A DNA stretch of 64,000 nt. Source: Cloeon dipterum (Eukaryota > Arthropoda > Insecta > Ephemeroptera > Baetidae). The first letter of the stretch is position 1, and each line of letters starts with the position of its first letter. A program made the translations under genes and the position numbers. The stretch is from the NCBI RefSeq assembly GCF_949628265.1, contig NC_088789.1, forward strand, positions 5,324,886 through 5,388,885. Reading direction: 5' to 3'. Positions 23,400 through 34,878 of the stretch are shown in pieces. A model generated the notes under the pieces. It was not told the origin of the DNA. It saw nothing but the letters and a program-made list of their open reading frames with translations, and made no database searches.

Positions 23400-24560
23400 T
23401 CATACAGCTCATTGATTTTCCAGGCCAAAACCCCTGCGACCGCAGCTGAAGAGCCGAAAAATAAAGTGGCAACAGTGACGATAGAGTCTACAAAAATAAT
23501 AAAAATCACTAGCTCTGGCCAAACGCACGACAGCTTTTAAGTGGAAATCGATTCACCAGCATTGGCGTTTGTGGTGCAGCCAGCGTGCCAAAATTGCCTA
23601 TCATGCTGCACATGCTGAGCAAAGAGATGCGAAGCTTTGCTGGGAAAATATCGGCGGTGAACACGTACAGAACATCATAATCCAAATTTATGATGAATTT
23701 TCCGAGAAGGTTGACAGGAAGATGAGGAGCAGCGTCTAGATTATTTTAAAGCGCACATAAATTATTATTAATATATAAAAAAAAAGAAAATGAACCGTCC
23801 CCGTCTTATAATATCTCGGTGGTTTATTTTAATATATGGGGCATGGAAAAGTGGGATGCAAATTGACCTTTTTTAAAAATATAGTGTCCCTCCATCCCTC
23901 TTTTTTTGCGTTGCTTTGATAGAAATAGTTTTGCAAGTTAAATTAATATTTCCTAATAGCATATATTTACAATGCTTACTGTCGCGAGCACAAATAATGA
24001 TGGACTAACAAAGCAGGCCGCGCCAAGCACAAGGTCTTCCTGTGACCTAGTTGATTCAAGCTCAAACCAAAAGTGATCAAGTACAAAGACGCCTCCACTA
24101 ATAGCTTTCAGGATTAAGTATTCTGTGCCGGCGTGCGATACCGAATTCAACAGAAAAACCATGATAGACAATGTTCACTGCGGGCCTAATAGTTATGTTG
24201 ATTAATAAAGATTAATGTTCAAATTGCAGTTTTCTAACCAATCGGTCAATTTGACAATTTTCCCAATTCTTTAAGCACTCGTCCCCTCGAGTGACTTCGT
24301 TCATTTTAGCCGCGAACAGAATATCATTTTTAGCATCGCCCAGTCTTCCTCTTGAGATTAGCCAACGCACTGATTCCGGCAAAAGCCTGCGGTTTCCTTG
24401 ATCGAAAATAGTTGATAAAAGAGCCAATCGGAAATGTTACAAAAAGTATATGATTAATATTGATTAAAAATGTTTCGCCATTCTTTTAGAGTCCAAGCGA
24501 CGTTATGCCAAATCTACCGATCTTTCGCAGCATCTCTTCAAACTCCTCATTGATCCCCAT
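23400..24560 (-). pseudogene. Decayed SLC22-type transporter, copy 3
   Basis: Pieces of the usual gene remain. The start MGINEEFEEMLRKIGRFG (24560 leftward) breaks off after about 18 codons. Exons 2-5 and 7 are missing. Exon 6 survives as [19 protein letters not shown] (about 24384-24225). Exon 8 near 23953-24171 keeps EYLILKAISG but its frame shifts. Exon 9 survives as LLGKFIINLDYDVLYVFTAD (about 23730-23575). The last exon keeps LSSLLPLYFSAL and then shifts frame, losing the FLPETKG motif. Total length is about 1.2 kb compared with 2.5-3.4 kb for intact copies. It lies between intact copies 2 and 4. Not expected to make a transporter. Confidence 0.85.
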
Positions 24561-25066
24561 TTTGAACAAGATCAGTCCTGTATAATATATATGTCACGGA
24601 AGTTTCTATTTAAATGCTTTTTGTAGTGCAAGAAGTGTCATATTGCGGTAAACATATCAAACTTTTTTCACGCTGCCGTCAATCTTCGCCATCCCTGTTA
24701 TCAGTTCAACAAACAACTTACAAGTTTGTGAAAGGTGAACTGTAGACAGAAATGTTAAATGCTTTTTAATGTTTTTAATATGGAAAACAAGGTAAATTGA
24801 TTGTAAACCGCCCTCTATTTTACTGACAAGATATAAATATTAACATAAATTAAAAAGTCTATACAATAATTTTTTCTTGTGTATCTAACAAATTGATAAA
24901 GCGTGTACTTTAGATACAAAAATGTATTACTCGCCACTGGAAAATCTAATACATCTACATAAGATCGATATTTTTCTTACTTTTCTTCAGCTTTTAAAAA
25001 TATATTTATAAATTTTATTTCCAGTTATATCGGTAGTACGCATTTTTATTAATTAGCTACGAGTAA
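24561..25066. other. Intergenic, AT-rich
   Basis: Upstream side of the decayed copy 3 and 3' flank of copy 4. Strongly AT-rich. No gene seen. Confidence 0.5.
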
Positions 25067-27618
25067 CTAAAACTTCGTTGTGCAAGCATCTTCTTTTTGC
25101 ATTTTGGGCTGATTTGATAGCTCTTCGGCCTCCTTGATTGTAACTGGCAGGGCCTTGCCTTTTGTCTCAGGAAGCAAAAGCACCAAAACCCCTGCGGTGA
25201 CAGACAAAGCAGCGAAAAAATGAAGTGGCAACAGAGTAGACACGCGGCTCTGAAAAAATTGAAGTAAAAAGCATAATATGACAAATTTTTTTTACTTTCT
25301 AACCAACCATCAGGGGCGTTTGCGGTGCGATCATTGTTCCAAAATTACCGATCATGCTACAAATGCCGAGCAAGGAGTTGCGGAGTTTTGTGGGGAAAAT
25401 TTCGGCAGTAAAGATGTACAGCGTATCATAAGCTGAGGTAATTGCCAGTTTGCCAAGAAGGTAGGCAGGGAGACGGAGTGCGGCACCTAAATAAAGGAGC
25501 ATTGGATATACAGCTGCTGCTCTTTCTTCCTATCCTGAATAATCTAGGGGTGCGCGTTCAGTAAATATTAAATCAAGCTATCCTAGAAAAATTTTTAAGA
25601 TGAAAGCAGCGTTACCACTTAAATGGCTAATTTTTTTTAAAAGATTTGCCAAACTGCACTTACTTTTGGGCGCAAATGGACTTGCAAAGCAGGCTGCGCC
25701 GCATATAACGAGTGCTATGCACATTGTCTCCCTGCGGCCTATTATTTTCAAGCTGAACCAAGTAATCACATATGAGGGTGCTTCAACCAAGCTTGTCAGA
25801 ATAAAATTTAGGTATTTGTTTTCTGTCCCAGCGTAGGAAACTGAATTCAGAGACAATCCGTAGTAGATGATATTCACAGCAGCCCTTTAGAAAAAATGGA
25901 ATTGCAATATTTTCTCTCTCGATTTGCAAATTATACTTACCAGCAAAACGAACACACAGCCAGTCTGATCAACAAGATTGGGCTTTTGCTTACTTGTTGC
26001 ATTGCTGACCGTGCAGAATCTCCGCATTCCTCACTGTCCTGAAGCGTGTAAAAAATTATCACCCTTAATCAACGTGTGCCTTGTCTTTTTTCGAACCACT
26101 CGAGCAATTTGTCCGTTCTCCCAGTCCTTCATGCACTCGTCCCCTAGATTAATTTTGTTCATTTTTGCCGCACACATAATCTGCTTTTTAGCATCGCCCA
26201 GTCTCCCTCTGGAAATCAGCCACCTTACTGACTCTGGCATTATCCTGAAGAATATAAATAAAATTAATTGTGGTGGGAATGGCATCGTCAAAATATCTCA
26301 CCAGAAATATAAAACAAATAGCAGAGCCGGTCCGGACAAAACCCTCAAAATGTATTTCCAGTCTCTGAAAATCCAGGCGACTGCGCCAACGACAGCATTT
26401 CCCAGGGCGAACGACACGACTATAATTATGTAAGCTAAAACCCGCTTGCTTGGCGTAGTCATTTCAAAGGCTGAAAATGAAATATATTAAATCAATTGTA
26501 AAATAATCATAGATATTGTTGTAAAAAAGGTTATAAAATTGAAATTTTCATATCATCTAATTATCTGGTTTTGATTTGAATTCTTCACAAACCAGTGCAA
26601 TCGACCAATAAATATTTTTTTAAATATTATCATATTTATATATATGATACATTCAAAAGAGTCCTTTGATGAAGATGAACATGCCTAAAATAAAGCAGAT
26701 CGAATATATATTTCCTCCAAAAATCGGTTCCATAAATTCCAGGAGCAAAAATTGTTTATAACTGCTAGTCAGAGTTTTCATCAAGCACAACACACTGGAC
26801 ATAACGAGCACCAACGCCAGGGTTGATTTCCTTCCATATCTGCCAATACATTTGAATTAATCCTTGAAAGAATATTTTCCAGTCAAGTATATTCACCTGT
26901 CAGAAATAATTCCAGCCAAAGGCATTCCTATCATGGCCCCGAAACCATGAACTGTTCCCACTAGCGCCAGCTTCCACTCATTTTCCGGGCACGTCAACAA
27001 AAACTGCTCTGTTTTGAATCATATAAAGTGCAACGTCTAATCAACAAATTACGTCAGTTTGAATTGATCGTTCCGGCCCGTCAAAAATCCACGTTTGGCA
27101 TCTTTCCTTTGCGCTTCTGTCGAAGCTACAAACGCTGTCCGCGGTTGAATTGAAACTTAGAAACTTGACGCACGACTCGGGCGTTCCGTCCCTATTGAAA
27201 GGCACGGCATCGTGTAGCCAGGGAGGCAAAAACGGTGAATTTAAACTCTCGTCTCCACACGAATGAATCAAGCATCTAGAAAAAAATTTAAAAAAATTGT
27301 AAGCTTCTAGTATTTAACAATTTTTTTTCAAATAGAGTCGAGTGAAGCTGTTCTCTATATATCAAGTATAAAATGAACTTAAAATTAGTAGGTAAATCGC
27401 ACTTTGCTGCCTCGATATTTAGTCTATTTCCGCTGTATTTGTGCTATCTGATTTGTTTCATACCTGTGCGGAACGATAGCAGCAGTGAACAGGAATCCAA
27501 TGAAACTGACACAACTAAACATCATTGCAAGACTTAAGAGCGAATATTGGCGCATTTGGAAATATCCAAAACCGCCGATGTTTCGCAAAATTTCGTCAAA
27601 GTCTTCGTTGATGCCCAT
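25067..27618 (-). CDS. SLC22-type organic cation transporter, copy 4
   Basis: Ten exons from the ATG at 27618 ([18 protein letters not shown]) to TAG at about 25067 (ending DACTTKF). Exon 2 (about 27275-27054) encodes the loop [20 protein letters not shown] with conserved Cys. Exon 3 gives [15 protein letters not shown]...SDRYGRK. Exon 6 has [19 protein letters not shown], exon 8 [20 protein letters not shown], exon 9 [20 protein letters not shown] and exon 10 [20 protein letters not shown]. Every frame is open across junctions. Closest in sequence to copy 5, with which it also shares 5' flanking sequence, so the two are probably a recent duplicate pair. Likely a plasma-membrane uptake carrier; substrate not predictable. 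Confidence 0.9.
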
Positions 27619-28275
27619 TTTGATCCAGTCTGGTACGGCGCCTTTGTCCGAATGGGGGACAAAATCGCAACGTGATATGACTGTTTAAATAGTAATTTTG
27701 CTTTGTTTACTGCAGTGATAAATATGTCAACAACTTTTACAACGCTTCAATTAAAACTGCACATCGCAATGTATGAAGCAAACAAGAGGGTTCTCACATA
27801 GCATGGAATTTAATAAAATGGAACAGCAAATCTTTCGCCATAATGCGCAGCTCTCAAAATTGGGAATTTCTTTCAATGTTTCGTCCAAGCATTATTGCTT
27901 TATGTATCAAGTGGTTTCTTTAGATAACTAAAACGTACACCAAGGATATGAAGTAAAGAGAAAACAAATATAGCTTAGGTTTGACTATATTCATGCGAAT
28001 AAAAGTCTCGGGACAACCAAAGGTTCATTAAATAGCAAATTTTATTCATTTACAACATTTTACACAAATTCGGCTTAAAACGATCACTTGAAATGATATC
28101 ATAAATTAATGATGAGGTCTTTTAATTGTTTTATATTCACGGTGTAAAATATATGAAACGAGTCTTGCCATACCTCTCTCATTACCTTAAAACATTACGT
28201 CAAATATTTAAAACAAATGTGTATATGCATCAATATTATACCACTTATAAAAACATCAAGTATTGATAATAATAA
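27619..28275. other. Intergenic, 5' flank of copy 4 and 3' flank of copy 5
   Basis: Contains a block at 27720-27760 that is also found upstream of copy 5 (see the regulatory entry). The remainder is AT-rich DNA with no gene. Confidence 0.5.
27720..27760 (-). promoter_or_regulatory. Conserved 5' flank block upstream of copy 4
   Basis: About 105-140 bases before the ATG at 27618, the sequence contains ATGTCAACA (27724-27732, plus-strand reading) followed by a T-rich stretch and ACGCTTCAATT. The equivalent place before copy 5 has ATGTCAACA (31059-31067), a T-rich stretch and GACGCTTCGATT. Similar spacing suggests a kept promoter element or leftover from recent duplication. Confidence 0.45.
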
Positions 28276-30957
28276 TTAAAACCTAGTAACGACACTTTGA
28301 TTCTCGACCACGGGCTTTCCCTTTGATTTTGGCTGTACGGTCTTCATATTCAGGTCTTCGGCTTCTTTGATCGTCACTGGCAGTGGTTTTCCTCTGGTCT
28401 CCGGCAGCAAAAGTGCCAGGAATCCAGCAGCCGTGGACAGCGCACCGAAAAACACAAGTGGAAATAGCGGTGTCAAGCGGCTCTGCAATTTTTCATGAGA
28501 AAAATTTTAAATAATGTTAAGAAAATTCAAAAAGTTGTCACGAGTTTAATTTTTCTTATTTTATTAATCAGCAGCTTACCATAAGGGGCGTTTGCGGAGC
28601 AATCATTGTGCCGAAGCGGCCCATCATGTTGCAAATGCCGAGAAGCGAGTTTCGAAGCTTGGTTGGGTAAATTTCAGCGGTGAACACGTAGAGCGTGTCG
28701 TAAGAGGATGTGATTGCAAATTTGCCGAGAAGATATATGGGAAGACGGACTGCTCTGTAACCTGGAAATCCCAAACGAGTCGGTGATATTTACAAGTTTT
28801 TCCTCTTCAAATATACGTCACATTTCGCCTCTGACTGAGGCCAGTAAAAAGAGTGACGGGTTCATGTTCTAATCACTTACTTTCTGGCACAAACGGACTG
28901 GCGAAGCAGGCTACCCCGCAAAGCAGGAATGTGAGGCACAAAGTCATCCTGCGCCCAAGTTTTTTCAGGCTCACCCAGGTGACAATGTACGAAGGAGCTT
29001 CCACCATACTTGTTAGAATGAAGTTCACATATTTGTTGGCCGTCCCCGCGTGTTCAACTGAATTCAAAGACAATCCGTAGTAGATGAGATCCGCGGAGAT
29101 CCTTTAGAAATTTGAACTAATTAACAAAGAAAGTATAGGTGGCTAAATGCTTACCAGCAAAATGAGCAGACTGCCAGTCTGACCAACAAGACGCGGCTTT
29201 TGCTGACTTGCTTCAGTGACTTCCACAGAGAGTCTCCGTTGTTCTCCTTATCCTATATTTTTCAACCAAATTAACCAATGGAGATCTATATTGAACAGTT
29301 TTTATTCTTACCACTCGGTAGATTTGTCCATTTTGCCAGTCCTTCATCCACTCCTTTCCTAGCGTGACTTTGTTCACTTTAGCTGCGTGTAGAATCTGTT
29401 TCTTGGCATCGCCCAGCCTTCCTCTGGCAATCAACCAACGCACTGATTCTGGCAAGAGCCTAAAAAATCCCTCATTGAAAACTGCCCATTAATTCCACGT
29501 CATTATTTTTTAATATACCAATAGTAAAAAACAAAAAGCAGTGCCGGTGCGCAAGTTGTATATAAAATGTATCTCCAGTCCTTAACAGCCCAGGCGACAC
29601 CTCCGACAATAGCATTGCCCATGGCGAATGAAATCACGATCACCATGTACCCTAGGATCCTCTTATTGGGAGTGACCATCTCAAAGGCTAAGAGAATATT
29701 GTCAAATTAATTACACATAATTTTCGTCAGTGATTCCAATTAAAGTTATTTATGTTTCATTTTTGCTATCATTGCTAAAAAAAACTTCGTTGGAGAAATA
29801 TCGATTGGAAAAAAATCACGCAACATTGAAAAAAATAAACCGTTGGTAAAAACAGATTTGCCAAGGTCATGCAATATAATAATAGTCAATAGGATGTTTT
29901 GACTGGACTCTATGTTATCTTCTCATACGTTGCGCAAAACTATGAAAATAGGCATCTAACCAATAAAGTCCGCTACCAAAAATGCGTGTCGACATTTTCA
30001 TGAGAGTCACCGCATTAATTTAATTGGTATTTCATAAACTTGCCTAAAATGAAACAGATGGAAAAAATATTTCCACCAAAAATAGCCTCTAACGCTTCCA
30101 GAAACATAAATGTTCCGTAATTAGTGGCGAGGGTTTTCACCAAGCACAATACACTTGACATGACGAGCACTATCGTCAGCGTAGTTTTCCTTCCGAATCT
30201 AAAAATTGGAAAAGTAATTTTAAATTACGGAAATATACCGTTGATTTCTTAAAAATATATCGAATAATTGTTGAATAGGATATACACACCTATCAGAAAA
30301 AAATCCAGCTAATGGCAGTCCGATCATTGCTCCGAAACCGTGAGCTGTTCCCACCAGTGCCAGCTTCCATTCATTATCTGGACACGCTAACCCAAACTGT
30401 ACAAATTTTCATTGAGATTAGTAATTTTTAATGTACTGTATTTTCATATTAATTTTACCTCAGTTTGAATCGTGTTTTCCTCCCCGTTGTATACCAAAGA
30501 GCTACATTCCTCAACGTCCTTATTAAAACTGCATGTGTTTGAGGAGTCATTGAGAGACTGGTACATGAGACACGAATGCGGCACCCCGTGGTCATTAAAC
30601 GGCACAGCCTGATTCAGCCAAGGAGTTTGAAATGTATAATTTTTGCTGGTTTCCCCGCAAGTTTCAACCATACACCTAAAATATTTGGAAACAAAAATAA
30701 TTCCAGGCATCATAAAATTTATTTAATTATTGCCTATTTTAAATGCGTTGGACAGAATAAAAATCATAAAATTGCTTAACATTATTTAATTGCAATGTAT
30801 ACCTGTGCGGGACAATAGCAGCAGTGAATATGAATCCAATGAAGCTGACGGAGCCAAACATCATACACAGGCTGAAAAGTACGTATTGGCGAACCTGGTA
30901 GCGGCCAAATCCGCCGATCTCTCGTAGCATCTCATCGAACTCCTCGTTAATTCCCAT
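28276..30957 (-). CDS. SLC22-type organic cation transporter, copy 5
   Basis: Ten exons from the ATG at 30957 (MGINEEFDEMLREIGGFG) to the stop at 28276 (ending NQSVVTRF). Landmarks: extracellular loop ETCGETSKNYTFQTPWLNQA, with N-glycosylation sequons; [18 protein letters not shown]...[87 protein letters not shown]. Junction frames are kept and no stop is seen, so it appears functional. One intron (about 29690-30040) is slightly longer and AT-rich. Pairs with copy 4 in sequence and flank. Function by family: transport of organic cations or zwitterions. Confidence 0.9.
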
Positions 30958-31053
30958 TTTGAATCAGTCTGGTGAGCAGTCTGAATGGAAAGAAAGCTCA
31001 GTGTAATATGAATTATGGCTGCTGTTTAAACATAACTGTTGCGCTGCTGTTGA

Positions 31054-31092
31054 TAAAAATGTCAACAGTTTTTTGACGCTTCGATTCAATCG
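31054..31092 (-). promoter_or_regulatory. Conserved 5' flank block upstream of copy 5
   Basis: Carries ATGTCAACA at 31059-31067 and GACGCTTCGATT next to it, matching the block upstream of copy 4 at nearly the same distance from the start codon. Read on the gene strand the core is TGTTGACAT. Confidence 0.45.
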
Positions 31093-31363
31093 TTAACTAG
31101 GCGCACAAAGAGAAATACGAACCAAACAACTTAAAGTTGCGTGACAGGTGCAATGGAATGCCAACAGAAAATCTCCTTCAAAACCACCTCCAACCGCGAC
31201 GCAGCAATAGAAAAAGTCACCAGTATGTAGTCCGACGTTTTGTAATGTGTTTCCAAAAGTAATTTCAACTTCTATTTGTAGGGGAACTACTAGCTTGTAA
31301 GTGGATCATTTTCATAATATGTTTTCAATTTGCTTGTGATTATAATGAAACGTCAACTATTAC

Positions 31364-31365
31364 TT

Positions 31366-31402
<37 letters not shown>
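31364..31402. repeat. Simple repeat (ACTA)n then (TA)n
   Basis: Four to five ACTA units are followed by about ten TA dinucleotides. Ordinary microsatellite within AT-rich intergenic DNA. Confidence 0.8.
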
Positions 31403-31619
31403 CTTTATCAGCGCGAAACAGCAATAAAACGAATGTTAAAAAACGTGTTTTTAATATAAGTGAATATATATGTTGTGTAAATATGTTGATAAAATTAAAA
31501 TTTATTGTTAAAAACTCTATATTCACTTATTTTTTAGCCATGTAAACCATAACAATGTGTTTTATTTATCTCCGCATAACTATATGTCCTATTTTTCCGC
31601 CATCACTGATTAATCCCGT

Positions 31620-34300
31620 TAAATTCAGTTGTGATTTGTGGAACATCACAGACTTGAAATTTCTGGTGCTTTATAGCAGCTGGGACACCTTGATTGATAC
31701 AGGCAAGTGAAGTGCCTTTGGTCTCGAACAGGAGCACGGCCATGGTGACTGTGTTCAGATCTACGGCGCCGAACAGCAGACATTGAGAGAAGCGCGTCTG
31801 CGACAGATATACTTATATATTATATAAATGGCTAGGTGGCTACTTTCGTTTTATGCAAATCAGCGCTCACCAAGAAAGGCGTTTGCGGTGTCACGCCAAT
31901 TTGGCCCACCATCGGACGCGTGCCGAGCAAAAAGTTATTGCGAAGCTTGGTTGGGAAAATCTCGACGGTGAACACGTACGCAGTGTCGTCAGCCGAGGTG
32001 ATTGCGAATTTGTCGAAAAGGTAGAGTAGCACTCGGGTCGCTCCTGTGATTTGCTTCTTTTACAAAATTAACCTTATTTGTAAGTAAGACAAATAACACT
32101 GTATTATTAGTTTTATATTAATTAAATCGTTATGTCTTAATGCCTGGTACAAAGGCATAGCGAAGCAGTCAATGCTGCTCGTGAAAGACACCGCACAAGG
32201 TCCTCCCACGACCTACCCTGCTCATACACTGCCAGATGATCGGATTTGTGAAGAGATAATAATTGAATGCTAGAAAACAAGTGTAAAAGTGAGGCGAGGC
32301 ACAAAAATATGGACAGAATTATTACATCCCAAAATTCAAAATCAGCCATTCCTCGAGTCTCTCCCACTGACCCTTTTTATACTCTTACTCACTCACTCTC
32401 TCTCTCACTCTCTCTCCTTCCCCAGAATCGCATAATACTCGCCCTCTTCTAGCGTGCCGTCCGTCACACCGCATCTTCACAAATATCCGATTACCGTTTG
32501 CTCCTCCACCACCAACGACACGATTTCTCGCGGGCATTCGTCTTCTACAAGGTGTTTTTAATCCCCATTTCGCTATAAATTTCCTCACAACAACCCCCCC
32601 TGCAAAACAATGTACATAAACTTGCGTTTTGCCTGAAAACAATTTTTTTTTTTCGAAAACATGTAGCTCCATTAAAAAAGTATTCAACAAAATATAATTA
32701 CCCCAAACAAATTATTTCGTTCACCAGCAAGAAAATAACAGACGGCCCTTCTGACTTACAAGATTGGGCTTTTGCTAACTTGCTGCAGGTGCGCTGAATC
32801 TCCGCCACCCACTTTTTGCTGAAGAAGCTTAGTCTGAAAGTCAAAACGTGAGTCTGTTTTTGTCAAACCACTCGGCCAATTTGTTCATTTGCCCTCATCC
32901 AAGAAAACCTCCAGAGTGACACTATTCATTTCTGTCGCGGACAGAATCTGTTTTTTTTTCTCGCACCGTCCAATATTCCTCTGGCAATGAGCCATCGCCA
33001 TTGGACTGATTCTGGTAAAATCTTGCAAATGAGTATAAAACAGATAGTTTTACGATGTGTGTATTCTTAAAAAAAAAAATAGGATAAATTATGATGAGCA
33101 GCGCCGGTCCACACGTGTATGTCCAACGCATAATCTCCAATCTCTGACAATTAGTGTCCAGGCGACAGCGCCAACGAGAGCATTGCGTACGGCGAAAGCG
33201 AGCACGATCATACCCCAAAACTTTCCTATTTGGAGTGACCATTTCAAGACCTGTGAAGAAATCCATTTTTTAATGGAATTCATTTTTTTAAGTATAAGGA
33301 TATTAGATATACTTAAATTGATGCATAAAATAAAGCTGATTGCGTAAATATTGCCTCCATCACTTTGGTGGCTACGAAGAATTCGTAATTTGTGGCCAAA
33401 GATCTATTTGACCAAGCCATAGCCAAATGTAAAGAGCAATCACCAGCGCTGTTTTCTGCAACCAAGTCGAATTCCGTTCAATAAAAGAAAACGAAAAGAA
33501 CACAATTTTTTATCAACACCTGTCAGATATTAGGTCAACTATTGGCAGTCCGATCAAGGCCCAAGCCCGTGAATTGTGCCTACCCGTGCCAGTTTCCATT
33601 CGTTTTATGAGCACATCATCGAAAACGGAAAAAATCTGGATCAATAAAAGCTCGCATTGTATAAACACGCGATAATTCTGGGTTTCAATAGTCCGCTCTG
33701 GTCCATCAGCAATCCAAGAATGGCACATTTCTTACACGCTCCTGTTGAACCTGCAAACGCTGGCTTTGGTTAAATTGAAATTTTCAAAATTGGCGCACGG
33801 TTTTGGCTTTCGTCTCCGCAAGCTTTACTTAAGCGTTTATTTGAAGTCGGGAATTTTTTTGGTGTTTAAAAATTAATTGTTTATTAGACACTATCGGCTT
33901 ACGACGATAATACATTTTTGTTTCTCAAGAAACAAAAATTGCTATTTGCTTGGAAATAAATTATCAACGTTGGGTTTCCCACTGCAATACAATTTGCAGT
34001 CAAGACTCATTTCTGTTCCAATATTTTTATTTCTTTTAATAAATTATTTTAAAAGGAAAATATTATAAAATCTGGGCTCTCCTATAGCTATTCCGCCTAT
34101 AGCTAATTCTCCTCCTATTTCCAAATTCATGATGTGTAGCCCGGGTAGCTGTCAAGACGAATCCAATAAAATTAACACAGCTGAAATCTATTGCAAACCT
34201 TAATAGCAAAGTAATGGATAATTTGCAAGAGCCCTAAGACACCAATTTCCGAGAATTGCGCCAATGTCCTCGTTGATATCGATTTTACTCCTCTGATGAT
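31620..34300 (-). pseudogene. Decayed SLC22-type transporter, copy 6
   Basis: Almost every exon of the family can be traced but broken. The start region near 34290-34238 reads IDINEDIGAILGN, with the initiator ATG changed to ATC. Exon 5 (about 33240) starts LEMVTPNRKVLGY and then shifts frame. Exon 6 has extra bases inside the PESVRW motif. Exon 7 reads [16 protein letters not shown] followed by an in-frame TAA at about 32758. Exon 8 (32260-32137) is cut short and followed upstream by low-complexity CT-rich DNA. Exon 9 reads KFAITSADDTAYVFTVEIFP but has small indels after it. The last exon lacks the FLPET motif. It lies between intact copies 5 and 7 and keeps near-full span, so it is younger or less deleted than copy 3. 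Confidence 0.85.
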
Positions 34301-34878
34301 CCGCTTTAGATCGACGAGAGCTGGAAGTTTAATACTACTCATTTTGCGTTACACTTGTTTTAAAAACAATTTTGTCTGCTAAGCTGGTTCTGCATTCTCA
34401 AAACAAAAACCGTTAAACTCTCTCCTATACGATGAGCGCTCCTAACAGAACTTGACTTAATGAGCTTGAGATGAGACTACGCTTATATACCAAATCATTT
34501 TGTATGCAAATAAATGCTCTGTGCATTTTCGATCACTGAAAAGCTTAATCGTATGAATATTAGACATTAGAGCTAGACATAAATATAAAAGCACTATTAT
34601 TTTATTTTAATATTATGTTGCCTGTTTGAAGTAAAAATATCTAAGTATTTTCAACTTTTTAACAAGGCACCTAAACGTATGCTGGTCCAAATAATGAATG
34701 CAAGAAATTCTCATGGTACTCAAAATAAGTTTTTTTATTCCTTGGAAATTGTACACTGGCAGCATCATTCACTTAAAAGTTTAAAATTTGTTGCATGTGA
34801 CTAAATGAAAAAGTGCAAGAAAGGAATCCAATTTGTACAGAAAGGTAAAAAACAACGTTTTGTCAGTAAAACAAATGA
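34301..34878. other. Intergenic, AT-rich
   Basis: Former 5' flank of the decayed copy 6 and 3' flank of copy 7. No gene or notable repeat seen. Confidence 0.5.

Larger units (their letters stand above)
30958..31619. other. Intergenic with TA-rich simple repeat
   Basis: 5' flank of copy 5, including the shared block at 31054-31092. A short simple repeat runs from about 31364 to 31402: first ACTA units, then a TA run. No gene seen. Confidence 0.5.
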
